Positions 40,085-50,626 of a stretch of DNA of 64,000 bases are shown here, in pieces. The DNA is taken from the NCBI RefSeq assembly GCF_002157735.2, contig NZ_AP018689.1, positions 1,893,619-1,957,618 on the forward strand, read 5' to 3'. The notes below the pieces were generated by a model. That model saw only the letters and a list, made by a program, of their open reading frames with translations. It searched no databases and had not been told where the DNA came from. The stretch comes from Vibrio aphrogenes (GTDB taxonomy: Bacteria; Pseudomonadota; Gammaproteobacteria; Enterobacterales; Vibrionaceae). Numbering within the stretch: position 1 is the first letter of the stretch; every line of letters begins with the position of its first letter. The position numbers and the translations under genes are program-made.

Positions 40085-41248
40085 TTATGCTTTAGCACGC
40101 TCTTCTAACATAGCGACTGCAGGTAATACTTTACCTTCTACAAACTCAAGGAAAGCACCGCCACCTGTTGAGATGTAAGATACGTCTGCTTTGATACCGA
40201 ACTTATCGATAGCCGCTAGTGTGTCACCACCACCTGCAACAGAGAAACCTTCAGAAGCAGCGATAGCTTCAGAAATACCACGAGTACCTGCTTCAAAGTT
40301 TTTGAATTCAAATACGCCTACAGGGCCATTCCAAAGAATAGTTTTCGCGCCTTTAAGAATTTCAGCAAGTTGTGCTGTTGAATCTGGGCCAAGGTCGAAG
40401 ATCATGTCATCGTCTTGAACTTCAGAAACGTGTTTAATTTCTGCTTCTGCGTTTTCATCAAATGCTTTTGCACATGCCACGTCAGTCGCAACAGGAATCG
40501 CACAAGTTTCCATTAATTTTTTCGCTGTATCGACTAAATCAGCTTCATATAGAGACTTACCAACATTGTGGCCAGCAGCTGCGATGAAGGTGTTTGCGAT
40601 ACCACCACCAACAACTAATTGGTCAGCAACTTTAGATAGAGACTCAAGAACAGTTAGTTTGGTTGATACTTTAGAACCACCAACGATAGCCACCATTGGG
40701 CGTGCTGGCTTATCCATTGCTTTAGCAAGAGCTTCAAGTTCGTTAGCAAGTAGAGGACCTGCACAAGCGATTGGCGCGTGCATACCAACACCATGAGTAG
40801 ACGCTTGAGCACGGTGAGCCGTACCAAATGCATCCATCACGAATACATCACATAATGCTGCGTATTTTTTAGAAAGTTCTTCTTCGTTTTTCTTCTCGCC
40901 TTTGTTGAAGCGAACATTTTCAAGAACAACTAATTCACCTGCGTTTAGCTCAAGACCATCTAGGTAATCTTTCGCTAGTTTCACTTCGCAATCTAATGCG
41001 TCGTTTAAGTAATTGACAACAGGTTGTAGAGAGAACTCTTCGTTGTATTCACCTTCAGTTGGACGACCTAAGTGAGAAGTTACCATCACTTTAGCACCGG
41101 CTTCTAGGCAAGTTTTGATCGTTGGTAAAGATGCAAGAATACGAGCATCTGAAGTTACTTTACCCTCTTTCACTGGCACGTTAAGGTCAGCACGGATGAA
41201 TACACGTTTACCTGCAAGATCCAGGTCTGTCATCTTGATTACAGACAT
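40085..41248 (-). CDS. pgk: Phosphoglycerate kinase
   Basis: Pgk makes ATP and 3-phosphoglycerate from 1,3-bisphosphoglycerate. The 387-residue product has [11 protein letters not shown], the substrate Arg in [16 protein letters not shown] and the nucleotide loop GGGDTLAA. The ATG at 41248 has AGAGGA 6 nt upstream and matches the usual N-terminus; an upstream in-frame start at 41263 is less likely. It follows epd and precedes fbaA. Confidence 0.98.
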   Translation of the reverse strand: MSVIKMTDLDLAGKRVFIRADLNVPVKEGKVTSDARILASLPTIKTCLEAGAKVMVTSHLGRPTEGEYNEEFSLQPVVNYLNDALDCEVKLAKDYLDGLELNAGELVVLENVRFNKGEKKNEEELSKKYAALCDVFVMDAFGTAHRAQASTHGVGMHAPIACAGPLLANELEALAKAMDKPARPMVAIVGGSKVSTKLTVLESLSKVADQLVVGGGIANTFIAAAGHNVGKSLYEADLVDTAKKLMETCAIPVATDVACAKAFDENAEAEIKHVSEVQDDDMIFDLGPDSTAQLAEILKGAKTILWNGPVGVFEFKNFEAGTRGISEAIAASEGFSVAGGGDTLAAIDKFGIKADVSYISTGGGAFLEFVEGKVLPAVAMLEERAKA

Positions 41249-41478
41249 TGTTTGTCCTCTCAAAGTTAATGAAATTAATAATATTTAAACTGTGATCACT
41301 TGGCTTATGCCCAATGATAAAAATCTTTTTCATGCTTTTGCATTCAGCTTTCCGTTTTCAATAATGAAAGCCTGCTGCTTACAATTTCAATACTCAATAT
41401 AGTGGGGGCGTCGATTTATTATTTCAAGCTAAAAAATAAAAAAACGAATAATTTTTCACCACATAAGAATAAAGAACG

Positions 41479-42519
41479 CTATGCTTCAATTAAGCTTCCC
41501 ATTTTTTGGGCAGTATCGAGCATACGATTTGCAAATCCCCACTCGTTATCGCACCAAACCAACATCTTCACTAAGCGATAATTACTCACTCGAGTTTGCG
41601 AACCATCGACTATCGCACTGTGTGAATCATGGTTAAAGTCAATCGAAACCAATGGGGCTTCGGTGTAATCCAATATGCCGTCCAATGTACAACGAGATGC
41701 TTCTACTATGGATTGATTTATGTCATCAACTTTTACGTTTTTGTGAACCGTAACGCTTAAATCCATCGCCGTGACATTAATTGTAGGCACTCGCACTGAA
41801 ATTGCTTCAAATTTATCAGCAAATTTAGGATAGATTCTCGCGATCCCTAAGTGCAGCTTAGTATCAACAGGAATGATTGATTGGCTTGCAGCACGTGAAC
41901 GTCGTAGATCCGCATGATAAGCGTCAATGACTTGCTGATCATTCATCGAGGAGTGGATGGTCGTGATGGTTCCCGACTCAATCCCAAAAGACTCATCGAG
42001 TGCTTTTATGACGGGAATAATACAGTTGGTGGTACAAGAACCATTAGACACAATATGATGTTGTGAGGTTAACGATTCATGGTTCACACCGTAAATGATG
42101 GTGTTATCGACATCATTTGCGCCAGGGTGAGAAAATAACACTCTCTTCGCCCCGGCTTGTATGTGCAATTGGCCATCGGCTTGCGAGCCAAATTTACCCG
42201 TACAATCCAGAACAATATCAACGTCTAAGTCCTTCCAAGGTAATAGCTTAAGATCATTAAGGTGCAAGATTCGAATCGAATCAAACCCAGCATCACTTTG
42301 TTTACCATGATGAATAAACAGGTGCTCTTGATCATGGCTAACTGATTTAAAAAAACGCCCATGACTTGAATCATACTGAAGTAGATGCGCCATTCCTTCA
42401 GGCTCAGCAAGTTCATTAATGGCAACCACTTGAATCGATTGGTTTTTACCACTTTCATACAAGGCACGTAATACACTGCGGCCAATTCGACCAAATCCAT
42501 TAATAGCTAGCCTTAACAT
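41479..42519 (-). CDS. epd: D-erythrose-4-phosphate dehydrogenase
   Basis: Epd oxidises erythrose 4-phosphate to 4-phosphoerythronate, the entry to DXP-dependent vitamin B6 synthesis. The 346-residue protein has the GAPDH fold with [14 protein letters not shown] and the catalytic Cys in [14 protein letters not shown], and it lies in the epd-pgk-fbaA order that distinguishes Epd from GapA. PdxJ at 14633-15367 works later in the same pathway. Confidence 0.93.
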   Translation of the reverse strand: MLRLAINGFGRIGRSVLRALYESGKNQSIQVVAINELAEPEGMAHLLQYDSSHGRFFKSVSHDQEHLFIHHGKQSDAGFDSIRILHLNDLKLLPWKDLDVDIVLDCTGKFGSQADGQLHIQAGAKRVLFSHPGANDVDNTIIYGVNHESLTSQHHIVSNGSCTTNCIIPVIKALDESFGIESGTITTIHSSMNDQQVIDAYHADLRRSRAASQSIIPVDTKLHLGIARIYPKFADKFEAISVRVPTINVTAMDLSVTVHKNVKVDDINQSIVEASRCTLDGILDYTEAPLVSIDFNHDSHSAIVDGSQTRVSNYRLVKMLVWCDNEWGFANRMLDTAQKMGSLIEA

Positions 42520-42610
42520 AAATCCTTCTTAATCATTGTGAACACTCGCTCGAAGTCTATCAAAGCTCTTTAGACGGCGCACTCACATCTTTTTAAACGT
42601 GCAACCATAC

Positions 42611-42638
42611 AAAAAGAGCCCTGCATAAAACAGAGCTC
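42611..42638 (-). terminator. Terminator of the peptide transporter gene
   Basis: On the minus strand GAGCTCTG and CAGGGCTC (one G-U pair) form a stem around TTTTATG, followed by TTTTTG. Confidence 0.75.
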
Positions 42639-42672
42639 GATATTGGCGTAAAATAATTAACTTAATGGACGC

Positions 42673-44133
42673 TTACATATCTGGTTCGTGACGATGTTTA
42701 AAGGCGGCAAAGACCCCTAAAATTAACACCACCATCGTGACATAGAATATGGATTGGAATACCTGGTGATATTGTGTTGCTGCCGAAATTAGATCCATAG
42801 CACTATTCGTTGTTCCTGAATCTAATGACGCCATTGACGCGATATTCGCCGCCAAGTAGTTTGCCAAAGAGCCACTGGCTAACATATAGATGGCCGCAAG
42901 CGTCCCGGTGGAACCTTGTGGATTTAAGCGAGTAATCGCAGACAATGCCACCGGATCAATAAATAGCTCAGCCGTCCCAATGAAAAACAAGCCGATTAGC
43001 AACCATAAGAACGTTGTATGCCCTGTCGCCATCGCCAATTTTGCCGACAACATGATTAGCGCGAAACCTGCGGTCAACAATAATAATCCCATATTCAATT
43101 TGGTTAATGTTTTCACCGAGATACTTTTAGAGGCTAAAGCTTTCCATAACCAAGTGACCGCTAAACCACCAATAATCACTGCCACAGGGTTAATCGATTG
43201 GAAGAATGCCGTTGGGATCTCATAGCCACCGATCGTGGTATCCATATTTCTATCAATAAACAAACTGATAGAGCTACCACCTTGTTGGTCGAAGGCCCAA
43301 AAAACCGTACCAAACACCATAAAATACATGATTGAGTTGAGTTTCTTTTTATCTTCAGCCGAGCAGGTTTTATACAAAGATAATATTTTCGTCAGTGATA
43401 TTAAAGAAATAGCAGCAAGAATGTAGCCAGCCCACAGCTCTTGTAAGGCAAACATCAGCCCAACCATAGACATCACTAAACCCAATACTAGCCATTGCCA
43501 ATGTGATAAGCCAGCGCTCTTGGTCAGTAATGCTTGTGTCTTAATGCCTTCTACTTGAGCAAAATTACGTTTGCCTGATAAGAAAATACATAACCCAATG
43601 AACATGCCGATCCCAGCCAGCCCAAAGCCTACATGCCAACCCCATTGGCTTGCCGCATAACCACATAGAATTGGTGAAAGTGCAGAGCCTATATTGCCGC
43701 CAATATAAGAGAGAGAAAAGCCACTTTCACGAGCACTTTCATTCTTTTTATAAAGCTCGCCAAGTAAGCAACTGGAATTTGTTTTAAAGAAACCGTAACC
43801 ACAAATGATTAAGGCTAATGCCGCATATAAGGTAATGTGAGTATCACTGGTAATGCTCATTACACCATGGCCAATAATCATCAAAATACTACCAACGATA
43901 ACAGAGCAATAATTACCTAGGTATTTATCAGCAATATAGCCACCAATAATTGGCGTGACATAAACTAAAGAAGTGTAAGCACCATACAAGGCATACGCTT
44001 GAGTATCCGACATTAACAGCTTATCAGTCAGATATAAAATCAATAGCGCTCTCATGCCATAGTAACTAAAAAACTCCCACATCTGAACAGCAACAAGGTG
44101 CACAAGCCCTTTAGGCTGAGAAGATAACTGCAT
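42673..44133 (-). CDS. dtpD: POT-family proton-dependent peptide transporter, DtpD-like
   Basis: This is an inner-membrane symporter of di- and tripeptides with about 14 predicted TM helices. It matches E. coli DtpD (YbgH) well: QMWEFFSYYGMRALLILYLT near the N-terminus, GYGFFKTNSSCLLGELY, FWAFDQQGGSSISLFIDR and a GTAELFIDPVALS segment. The N-terminal ExxER motif of other POT proteins reads QMWEF here; DtpD has the same kind of change. I start it at ATG 44133, with GAGGG 7 nt upstream. It sits between tkt and epd, which is not a universal position, so it may be a later insertion. Confidence 0.88.
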   Translation of the reverse strand: MQLSSQPKGLVHLVAVQMWEFFSYYGMRALLILYLTDKLLMSDTQAYALYGAYTSLVYVTPIIGGYIADKYLGNYCSVIVGSILMIIGHGVMSITSDTHITLYAALALIICGYGFFKTNSSCLLGELYKKNESARESGFSLSYIGGNIGSALSPILCGYAASQWGWHVGFGLAGIGMFIGLCIFLSGKRNFAQVEGIKTQALLTKSAGLSHWQWLVLGLVMSMVGLMFALQELWAGYILAAISLISLTKILSLYKTCSAEDKKKLNSIMYFMVFGTVFWAFDQQGGSSISLFIDRNMDTTIGGYEIPTAFFQSINPVAVIIGGLAVTWLWKALASKSISVKTLTKLNMGLLLLTAGFALIMLSAKLAMATGHTTFLWLLIGLFFIGTAELFIDPVALSAITRLNPQGSTGTLAAIYMLASGSLANYLAANIASMASLDSGTTNSAMDLISAATQYHQVFQSIFYVTMVVLILGVFAAFKHRHEPDM

Positions 44134-44271
44134 AATATCCCTCATAAAAAACAACATTTAAGAAAGAAAAATATACACAAGCAAAACCAAAAGACAAACT
44201 ATTTATTCAAGCAAAACGAATAAATAAACATTAAATTGATAAAAAACAAACTATGACTTTAAATTAAAATA

Positions 44272-44303
44272 AAAAAAAGCTGAGCACCTAAATGCTCAGC
44301 TTC
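44272..44303 (-). terminator. Terminator of tkt
   Basis: On the minus strand AAGCTGAGCA and TGCTCAGCTT form a 10-bp stem with a 6-nt loop followed by TTTTTT. Confidence 0.9.
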
Positions 44304-44332
44304 AATCATTTTCCTGTATGACTAAGGGCGAA

Positions 44333-46327
44333 TTAAGCCATCAATTCTCTTGATACAGAAAGCACATTGTCAACCGTAAAGCCAAATAGCTTGAAGAGTT
44401 CACCTGCTGGCGCTGATTCACCAAATGTTGTCATACCGATCACGCGACCATCTAGGCCAACGTACTTGTACCAGTAATCCGCAATACCCGCTTCAATTGC
44501 AACACGAGCTGTTACGTCTGATGGCAATACAGATTCACGGTAAGCCGCATCTTGTTTATCAAATGCATCGGTAGATGGCATAGAAACGACACGTACTTGT
44601 TTACCTTCCGCCGAAAGTTGCGCAGCTGCTTCAACGGCCAATTCAACTTCAGAACCAGTGGCAATCAAGATTAACTCAGGTTTACCGGCACAATCTTTCA
44701 GGATGTAAGCACCTTTCGCGATATTCGCTAGTTGCTCAGCCGTACGTTCTTGTTGTGCTAGGTTTTGACGAGAGAAGATTAACGCTGAAGGCGCATCTTT
44801 ACGCTCAATCGCCAGTTTCCAAGCTACAGCAGATTCAACTTGGTCACATGGACGCCATGTGCTCATGTTTGGCGTCATACGTAGAGAGGCCATTTGCTCA
44901 ACCGGTTGGTGAGTTGGACCATCTTCGCCTAGGCCGATTGAATCATGGGTGTAAACTTGGATATTTTGCACTTTCATCAATGCAGCCATACGCATTGCGT
45001 TACGCGCGTATTCCATGAACATTAGGAAAGTTGCGCCGTAAGGAATGAAACCGCCGTGTAGTGCGATACCATTGATGATAGCCGTCATACCAAATTCACG
45101 TACGCCGTAGTGGACGTAGTTGCCTGAAGCATCTTCAGCAGTCAAAGATTTAGAACCAGACCACATGGTTAAGTTCGATGGCGCTAAGTCTGCAGAACCG
45201 CCCATAAACTCAGGTAGGATTTGGCCAAATGCTTCTAGGGCATTTTGTGACGCTTTACGAGATGCGATGTTGGCTGGATTAGCTTGAAGATCAGCAATAA
45301 TAGCGCTCGCTTTTTCTTCCCACTCTTTAGGTAAATCACCCGCCATACGACGTTTGAATTCAGCAGCAAGCTCTGGGTAAGCAGCTTCATAAGCGGCTAA
45401 TTTTTCGTTCCAAGCGGCTTCTTTCGCTGCGCCTGCTTCTTTAGCATCCCACTGTGCATAAATGTCAGCCGGGATTTCAAATGGTCCGTGTTCCCAACCA
45501 AGTTGTGCTTTAGTTGCAACAATTTCATCAGCACCTAGTGGCGCACCGTGACAATCGTGAGTACCAGCTTTGTTTGGAGAACCAAACCCGATCACCGTCT
45601 TAGTACAAATCAACGTTGGACGAGGATCTGCTTTTGCAGCTTCGATCGCCGCTTCAATAGCGTCAGCGTCGTGACCGTCAACCGCAGGAATAACATGCCA
45701 GCCGTAAGCTTCAAAACGCTTAGGCGTATCATCAGCAAACCAACCTTCTACATGACCATCGATAGAAATACCGTTGTCATCCCAGAACGCGACTAATTTA
45801 CCTAGGCCTAACACACCCGCTAAAGAAGCTGCTTCGTGTGAAATACCTTCCATTAAACAACCATCACCCAAGAAAACGTAGGTGAAGTGATCAACGATAT
45901 CATGACCTTCGCGGTTAAATTGTGCCGCGAGTGCTTTTTCAGCTAATGCCATACCAACCGCATTGGTGATACCTTGGCCTAAAGGACCCGTCGTCGTTTC
46001 AACGCCAGGTGCGTAACCGTATTCAGGGTGGCCTGGAGTTTTAGAGTGCAGTTGGCGGAAGTTTTTCAGTTCAGAAAGAGGAAGGTTGTAACCAGAAAGG
46101 TGAAGTAAAGAGTAAATCAACATTGAGCCGTGGCCATTGGATAGCACGAAACGGTCTCTATCAAACCACTCTGGGTTTTGTGGGTTATGATTTAAATGAC
46201 CACGCCAAAGCACTTCAGCGATATCGGCCATGCCCATTGGGGCACCTGGGTGACCGGAATTAGCTTGTTGAACACCATCCATGCTCAGTGCACGGATTGC
46301 ATTTGCTAGATCTTTACGAGACGTCAT
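44333..46327 (-). CDS. tkt: Transketolase
   Basis: Transketolase moves two-carbon units between sugar phosphates, using thiamine diphosphate. The 664-residue protein has [14 protein letters not shown] at the start, the TPP motif [14 protein letters not shown] with the DDNGISID metal site, and the [12 protein letters not shown] segment of the Pyr domain. Length is typical (E. coli TktA 663). It is divergent from metK. Several Vibrios have a second transketolase gene elsewhere, so I give the neutral symbol. Confidence 0.96.
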   Translation of the reverse strand: MTSRKDLANAIRALSMDGVQQANSGHPGAPMGMADIAEVLWRGHLNHNPQNPEWFDRDRFVLSNGHGSMLIYSLLHLSGYNLPLSELKNFRQLHSKTPGHPEYGYAPGVETTTGPLGQGITNAVGMALAEKALAAQFNREGHDIVDHFTYVFLGDGCLMEGISHEAASLAGVLGLGKLVAFWDDNGISIDGHVEGWFADDTPKRFEAYGWHVIPAVDGHDADAIEAAIEAAKADPRPTLICTKTVIGFGSPNKAGTHDCHGAPLGADEIVATKAQLGWEHGPFEIPADIYAQWDAKEAGAAKEAAWNEKLAAYEAAYPELAAEFKRRMAGDLPKEWEEKASAIIADLQANPANIASRKASQNALEAFGQILPEFMGGSADLAPSNLTMWSGSKSLTAEDASGNYVHYGVREFGMTAIINGIALHGGFIPYGATFLMFMEYARNAMRMAALMKVQNIQVYTHDSIGLGEDGPTHQPVEQMASLRMTPNMSTWRPCDQVESAVAWKLAIERKDAPSALIFSRQNLAQQERTAEQLANIAKGAYILKDCAGKPELILIATGSEVELAVEAAAQLSAEGKQVRVVSMPSTDAFDKQDAAYRESVLPSDVTARVAIEAGIADYWYKYVGLDGRVIGMTTFGESAPAGELFKLFGFTVDNVLSVSRELMA

Positions 46328-46543
46328 GTCTGCTCCTGGATTTGCATAAGCGATTTATTAAGGTTGGAAAAGCAAGCTTAGAGAGTGAGCCCGCCTTAAT
46401 GCTGCTCGGTATTGTCGCAAAGCCCCCGCATGACTGCAAATATTAACGGAGTCAAAAATGCCTTTTTTTCGCTCTTTTCCGGGCTTTTTTATCAAGGTCA
46501 CATAAATTGTCAGCCACACCAACATTTATGAGAGCGCAATCGA

Positions 46544-46678
46544 ATGCCTAAGCGCAAGCTCTACCTGCTAATTGGAGTCCTCAGCGTCAGTTTATGCTCT
46601 TCTTGGTTATCATTTGTTCCTCTTTATTTGCAAAAAAGTCTTGTAATTCGACTAATCAAAACTAAAATAGACGTCTAG
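46544..46678 (+). CDS. Possible 44-residue membrane peptide upstream of metK
   Basis: ATG 46544 to TAG 46676-46678 encodes 44 residues: a basic start (MPKRK), a hydrophobic stretch of about 25 residues and a basic end. This is the pattern of a small single-pass membrane protein. There is no strong ribosome site (only AGAG nearby) and the frame runs through the metK promoter and MetJ site, so it may be chance. I do not recognise it. Confidence 0.25.
   Translation: MPKRKLYLLIGVLSVSLCSSWLSFVPLYLQKSLVIRLIKTKIDV
46641..46668 (+). promoter_or_regulatory. Likely metK promoter
   Basis: TTGTAA (46641-46646) and TAAAAT (46663-46668) are spaced 16 bp apart and lead directly into the MetJ boxes. This predicts a leader of about 185 nt before the metK ATG. 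Confidence 0.55.
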
Positions 46679-46692
46679 ATGTAGAAACACCT
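46669..46692 (+). promoter_or_regulatory. MetJ operator (tandem met boxes) upstream of metK
   Basis: AGACGTCT (a perfect met box) is followed without a gap by AGATGTAG and AAACACCT, which match at 5-6 and 5 of 8 positions. MetJ binds such 8-bp repeats cooperatively with SAM as corepressor. The site begins right after the -10 element, so binding would block metK transcription, the standard feedback in gammaproteobacteria. Confidence 0.75.
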
Positions 46693-46728
46693 ACAAACAG
46701 AGTGTTTTAATACTTAACTATTTTTAAT

Positions 46729-46802
46729 AAGACGCGTTAAGCCAATCCGTAGTTTCTCTCTCCACTCGATGATGAGAAATGACAGGCTAACGCGTCTTTT
46801 CT
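46729..46802 (+). promoter_or_regulatory. Long hairpin in the metK leader, possible attenuator
   Basis: AGACGCGTTAAGCC and GGCTAACGCGTCT (one bulged A) form a 13-bp stem enclosing a second stem TTTCTC/GAGAAA. The outer stem ends in TTTTCT. It lies between the promoter and the metK ATG and has the shape of an intrinsic terminator or a stable leader structure. It does not resemble a SAM riboswitch. Confidence 0.5.
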
Positions 46803-46863
46803 AACTCAATCACCCTCAGTAACCCTCCAGTGAACGTGGTGATTTAAAGTGGAGCATTTGCGA

Positions 46864-48015
46864 ATGTCTAAACATTTATTTACATCAGAATCTGTATCTG
46901 AAGGTCACCCGGATAAAATTGCTGACCAAATTTCTGATGCCGTATTAGATGCAATTTTAGAGCAAGATCCTAAAGCACGTGTCGCGTGTGAAACTTACGT
47001 AAAAACCGGCATGGTAATGGTTGGCGGTGAAGTAACCACTTCTGCATGGGTTGATATCGAAGAGATCACTCGTGAAACCGTTCGTGAAATTGGTTATGTC
47101 CATTCAGATATGGGCTTTGATGCTAACTCTTGTGCAGTATTAAATACCATCGGTAAACAATCACCAGACATCAACCAAGGTGTAGATAAAGCTGACCCTA
47201 AAGATCAAGGCGCAGGCGACCAAGGTATTATGTTCGGTTACGCATGTAACGAAACCGATGTATTAATGCCAGCACCAATCACTTACTCTCACCTACTGGT
47301 ACAAAAACAAGCAGAAGTACGTAAGAATGGCAAACTGGATTTCTTACGCCCTGATGCTAAATCTCAAGTTACCTTCCAATACGATCAAGGTAAAATTGTA
47401 GGTATCGATGCGGTTGTGCTTTCTACGCAACACTGTGATTCCATCTCAACGCCCGATCTACGTGAAGCGGTAATGGAAGAAATCATCAACCCAGTACTGC
47501 CTTCAGAATGGTTATCTAAAGAAACCAAGTTCTTCATTAACCCAACTGGTCGTTTTGTTATCGGTGGTCCAATGGGTGACTGTGGTTTGACTGGTCGTAA
47601 GATCATCGTCGATACCTACGGCGGCGCAGCTCGTCACGGTGGTGGTGCTTTCTCTGGTAAAGATCCATCAAAAGTAGACCGTAGTGCAGCTTATGCGGCT
47701 CGTTACGTGGCGAAAAATATCGTGGCAGCTGGTCTTGCTGACCGTTGTGAAATTCAACTTTCTTACGCTATCGGCGTGGCAGATCCAACTTCAATCATGG
47801 TGGAAACATTTGGTACTGAAAAAGTGCCTTCTGACATCATCGTAGAAGCGGTACGTCAACACTTTGACCTTCGCCCATACGGCCTACAAGAAATGTTGAA
47901 TCTACTACAACCTATCTATAAGAAAACGGCTGCTTACGGTCACTTTGGACGTGAAGAATTCCCTTGGGAAGCAACCGACAAAGCCGAAGCAATCCGCGCG
48001 TTTGCTGGATTATAA
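46864..48015 (+). CDS. metK: S-adenosylmethionine synthase
   Basis: MetK makes SAM from methionine and ATP. The 383-residue protein begins [21 protein letters not shown] and has [15 protein letters not shown] and [16 protein letters not shown], the family signatures. I start it at ATG 46864; a GTG five codons upstream is open but the conserved N-terminus begins at the ATG. Upstream lie a promoter, MetJ boxes and a leader hairpin. A terminator follows at 48045-48077. Confidence 0.98.
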   Translation: MSKHLFTSESVSEGHPDKIADQISDAVLDAILEQDPKARVACETYVKTGMVMVGGEVTTSAWVDIEEITRETVREIGYVHSDMGFDANSCAVLNTIGKQSPDINQGVDKADPKDQGAGDQGIMFGYACNETDVLMPAPITYSHLLVQKQAEVRKNGKLDFLRPDAKSQVTFQYDQGKIVGIDAVVLSTQHCDSISTPDLREAVMEEIINPVLPSEWLSKETKFFINPTGRFVIGGPMGDCGLTGRKIIVDTYGGAARHGGGAFSGKDPSKVDRSAAYAARYVAKNIVAAGLADRCEIQLSYAIGVADPTSIMVETFGTEKVPSDIIVEAVRQHFDLRPYGLQEMLNLLQPIYKKTAAYGHFGREEFPWEATDKAEAIRAFAGL

Positions 48016-48044
48016 TATTTACGCTAACTAAACGCTGAATGATT

Positions 48045-48077
48045 AAGCCCTGACCCTTGCTGTCGGGGCTTTTTTTA
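48045..48077 (+). terminator. Terminator of metK
   Basis: AGCCCTGAC and GTCGGGGCT form a 9-bp stem (one G-U) with a 7-nt loop followed by a T7 run. Confidence 0.92.
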
Positions 48078-48164
48078 TTGTATTAACCCCTAAATAACTT
48101 CCGCTTGCCCCCACCGCCCTACAAAATATTTTTACATCATTATTTGTAATTACAGCTAACTCGA

Positions 48165-48218
48165 CCAATAGTTATAAACAAGCCAATAGCTATAAACAAA
48201 CCAGTAGTTATAAACAAA
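48165..48218. repeat. Three tandem 18-bp repeats
   Basis: Three consecutive units of the form CCAATAGTTATAAACAAG (second with GCTATA, third with CCAGTAG) occupy the gap between metK and the DUF2189 gene. Differences are one or two bases per unit. No function is evident. Confidence 0.75.
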
Positions 48219-48286
48219 AAAGTAAAGACGGTAACCCACAGACTTTATTCTTACATTCTTTATTCTTACAGTGTTAAGGAGGATTT

Positions 48287-49063
48287 ATGCCTCGCACAGC
48301 AAAACCAACCGATTTTAAAACCCCAGACCACGAGTATGCGCGCACCATTCCTTGTGAAAGCCTTCCTTTGACCGCACCGTTACAATGGATAAAACTCGGC
48401 CTAAGCGATATTTTCAAAGCTCCTGTGATCAGTTTCTTTTACGGGGTTTGCTTTGCCATTGCCGCCGCCGCTATCGAATGGCTCGTTTATCTACAAGGTT
48501 CCCATTTGGTGATTTTTCCAAGCTTGATAGTCTATATGCTGATTGGTCCTTTTCTCGCCCTCGGTTTATACGATGCCAGTTGGCAAATAGAAAAGCAGCA
48601 TCAACCCAAACTCTTTCATTCAATGAAAGCCATTAAGCGTAATGGCGTCTCTCAATGGGGCTTTGCGATTCTGCTTTGTGTTGCCATGATATTTTGGATG
48701 CGAGTCGCTTCTTTATTGCATGCTTTATACCCTGAAATGCAAGGAGCCTCTTTAACTGCATTTTTACCTTTCTTGGTAAGTGGCTCCGTGGTTGGGTTAA
48801 TTTTCTCTGCCCTGATTTTTTCTATCTCTGCATTTTCCATTCCTTTAATGATGGAAAGACGGGTAGATATGATGACCGCTGTATTTACGAGCTTTAATGC
48901 AGTGAAAAAAAATGTAGCGCCGATGGTGCTGTGGGCCGTGCTGATTGCGTTAGGGATTGCCTTTGGCTTTCTTACCGCAGGTATTGGCATGATCTTAACA
49001 ATGCCTATTTTAGGGTTTGCCACTTGGCATGGCTATCGTCAAACCATTCGTCGTAAGCATTAG
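48287..49063 (+). CDS. DUF2189 integral membrane protein of unknown function
   Basis: The 258-residue protein has a soluble N-terminus of about 40 residues and about six predicted membrane helices (starting near 48, 75, 120, 155, 210 and 230). It contains GPFLALGLYDASWQIE and ends with a short basic tail (YRQTIRRKH). These features match the DUF2189 family, for which no function is established. The start is supported by a strong ribosome site (AAGGAGG, 4-5 nt before ATG). It stands alone between metK and sprT. Confidence 0.8.
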   Translation: MPRTAKPTDFKTPDHEYARTIPCESLPLTAPLQWIKLGLSDIFKAPVISFFYGVCFAIAAAAIEWLVYLQGSHLVIFPSLIVYMLIGPFLALGLYDASWQIEKQHQPKLFHSMKAIKRNGVSQWGFAILLCVAMIFWMRVASLLHALYPEMQGASLTAFLPFLVSGSVVGLIFSALIFSISAFSIPLMMERRVDMMTAVFTSFNAVKKNVAPMVLWAVLIALGIAFGFLTAGIGMILTMPILGFATWHGYRQTIRRKH

Positions 49064-49076
49064 CCTAACAGATTGA

Positions 49077-49132
49077 CTCATAAATATTGCCCCATAAATA
49101 TTGGCGCTTAAATATGAGTTCATAAACATTAA
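49077..49132. repeat. Short imperfect repeats upstream of sprT
   Basis: CATAAATATTG occurs twice (49079, 49094) and degenerate versions follow (TTAAATATGAG, CATAAACATTAAG) at about 14-bp spacing. The copies are short and may be chance in AT-rich DNA. Confidence 0.4.
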
Positions 49133-49258
49133 GTCGTCTTATCGACTCTTGTTTGCCCTTGATTGGTCAGCAAAGATGGTGTCATGAAGCAATCTCGATT
49201 AGACTTGTACTCTGGTTTATAGTTTAAGCCAAGGTTCAGGTTTAATTCGAGATTGATT

Positions 49259-49759
49259 GTGGCGACAACAACGATTCCCCCTCACATACAACACAATATT
49301 CAACGCAGCTTAATCACACACTTAACCAAAGCACAGCAGGCTCTGGGGTGTTCATTTTCGATGCCTGAAATCTTATATAATGTGCGTGGTAAGGTGGCAG
49401 GTAAAGCTTATTTACGACAATGGCAAATACGTTTAAATCCAACGTTATTACTGGAAAACGAGCAAGCATTTGTTCAAGAAGTTGTCCCTCATGAATTGGC
49501 CCACTTAGTGGTGTATCATCAATTTGGAAGGGTGAAACCTCACGGTAAGGAATGGCAATATGTCATGGGCCACATCTTCAATTTAACGCCGACAACACGG
49601 CACAATTTTGATATTTCATCAGTACAAGGACAAACTTTCCCTTATTGGTGCCAGTGTCGCGAACATCAGCTATCCATTCGCAGACACAATAAAGTGTTAC
49701 GCCGCCAAACCCAGTATCATTGCACGATCTGTGGCACACCACTAACACCTCAACAATAA
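49259..49759 (+). CDS. sprT: SprT family protein (zinc metalloprotease-like)
   Basis: SprT proteins have a predicted zincin active site related to eukaryotic SPRTN; the E. coli protein's role is not firmly known. The product aligns end to end with E. coli SprT: RLNPTLLLENEQAFVQEVVP, then HELAH (zinc and catalytic residues), KPHGKEWQ, and a C-terminal Cys set (CQCREHQ, CTICG). No ATG is available; I choose GTG 49259, with GAG 7 nt upstream, giving 166 residues (E. coli 165). A TTG at 49253 is the alternative. Confidence 0.9.
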   Translation: MATTTIPPHIQHNIQRSLITHLTKAQQALGCSFSMPEILYNVRGKVAGKAYLRQWQIRLNPTLLLENEQAFVQEVVPHELAHLVVYHQFGRVKPHGKEWQYVMGHIFNLTPTTRHNFDISSVQGQTFPYWCQCREHQLSIRRHNKVLRRQTQYHCTICGTPLTPQQ

Positions 49760-49837
49760 GTTAATCCATTTGCCCTTGTTTTTTACTATAAAAACATCCA
49801 TGTTAAGAAAAGCGCTTGAGCTTACACAGGTCACTAC

Positions 49838-50569
49838 ATGAGAATCCCTAGAATTTATCACCCTCAACCCCTTGTTGGATTGGGAGAAGTTAACCTATCT
49901 GAAGATGCCGCCGGTCACGTTGGCCGTGTCCTACGCATGACCACAGGGCAAGAAGTTCTGTTATTTGATGGTTCAGGAGCAGAATTTCCCGCCATCATTT
50001 CTTCCGTATCGAAAAAAAACGTTACCGTAGCACTTCAAGAACGAGTTGAACGTAGTATTGAATCTTCTTTAGATCTCCATTTAGGGCAAGTTATTTCCCG
50101 TGGCGATAAAATGGAATTTACCATTCAAAAAGCCGTAGAACTCGGCGTTAATACCATCACTCCATTAATTTCAGAACGTTGTGGCGTCAAGCTCAATGCC
50201 GAACGCTTTGAAAAGAAACTGCAACAATGGCAAAAAATTGCGATTGCCGCTTGTGAACAATGTGGCCGTAATATTGTTCCTACCATTCGCCCTTTAATGC
50301 AGCTTGAGCAATGGTGCGCAGAAGACTACGATGGCCTAAAACTGAACTTGCACCCAAGAGCAAAATACTCAATCAACACCTTACCTGCCCCTGTCACTAA
50401 AGTCCGCTTATTGATCGGCCCTGAAGGTGGGTTGTCAGATGAAGAAATTCAAATGACCGAACAATATCAATTTGAAGAAACCTTATTAGGTCCTCGTGTA
50501 CTACGCACAGAAACCGCAGGTTTAGCGGCAATAACCGCCTTACAAGTTCGTTTCGGCGATCTCGGCTAA
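49838..50569 (+). CDS. rsmE: 16S rRNA (uracil(1498)-N(3))-methyltransferase
   Basis: RsmE methylates U1498 of 16S rRNA with SAM. The 243-residue SPOUT-class protein begins [11 protein letters not shown], has an N-terminal PUA-like part and the knot motif [13 protein letters not shown] near residue 190, followed by [16 protein letters not shown]. It is followed by gshB, the common rsmE-gshB pairing. Confidence 0.96.
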   Translation: MRIPRIYHPQPLVGLGEVNLSEDAAGHVGRVLRMTTGQEVLLFDGSGAEFPAIISSVSKKNVTVALQERVERSIESSLDLHLGQVISRGDKMEFTIQKAVELGVNTITPLISERCGVKLNAERFEKKLQQWQKIAIAACEQCGRNIVPTIRPLMQLEQWCAEDYDGLKLNLHPRAKYSINTLPAPVTKVRLLIGPEGGLSDEEIQMTEQYQFEETLLGPRVLRTETAGLAAITALQVRFGDLG

Positions 50570-50626
50570 TAGGCAACTTTCATACCAAATACTGGTATTC
50601 ATGCATTCGCCAACTATGGAGTATCA

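Noticed and set aside
42673..44133. Altered ExxER motif (QMWEF) in the peptide transporter as a novel defect
   Set aside because: The DtpD branch of POT transporters has the same kind of substitution, so it is a subfamily trait.
46680..46863. SAM riboswitch ahead of metK
   Set aside because: The leader has one long hairpin but none of the conserved junction motifs of the known SAM riboswitches; control by MetJ boxes is the simpler reading.
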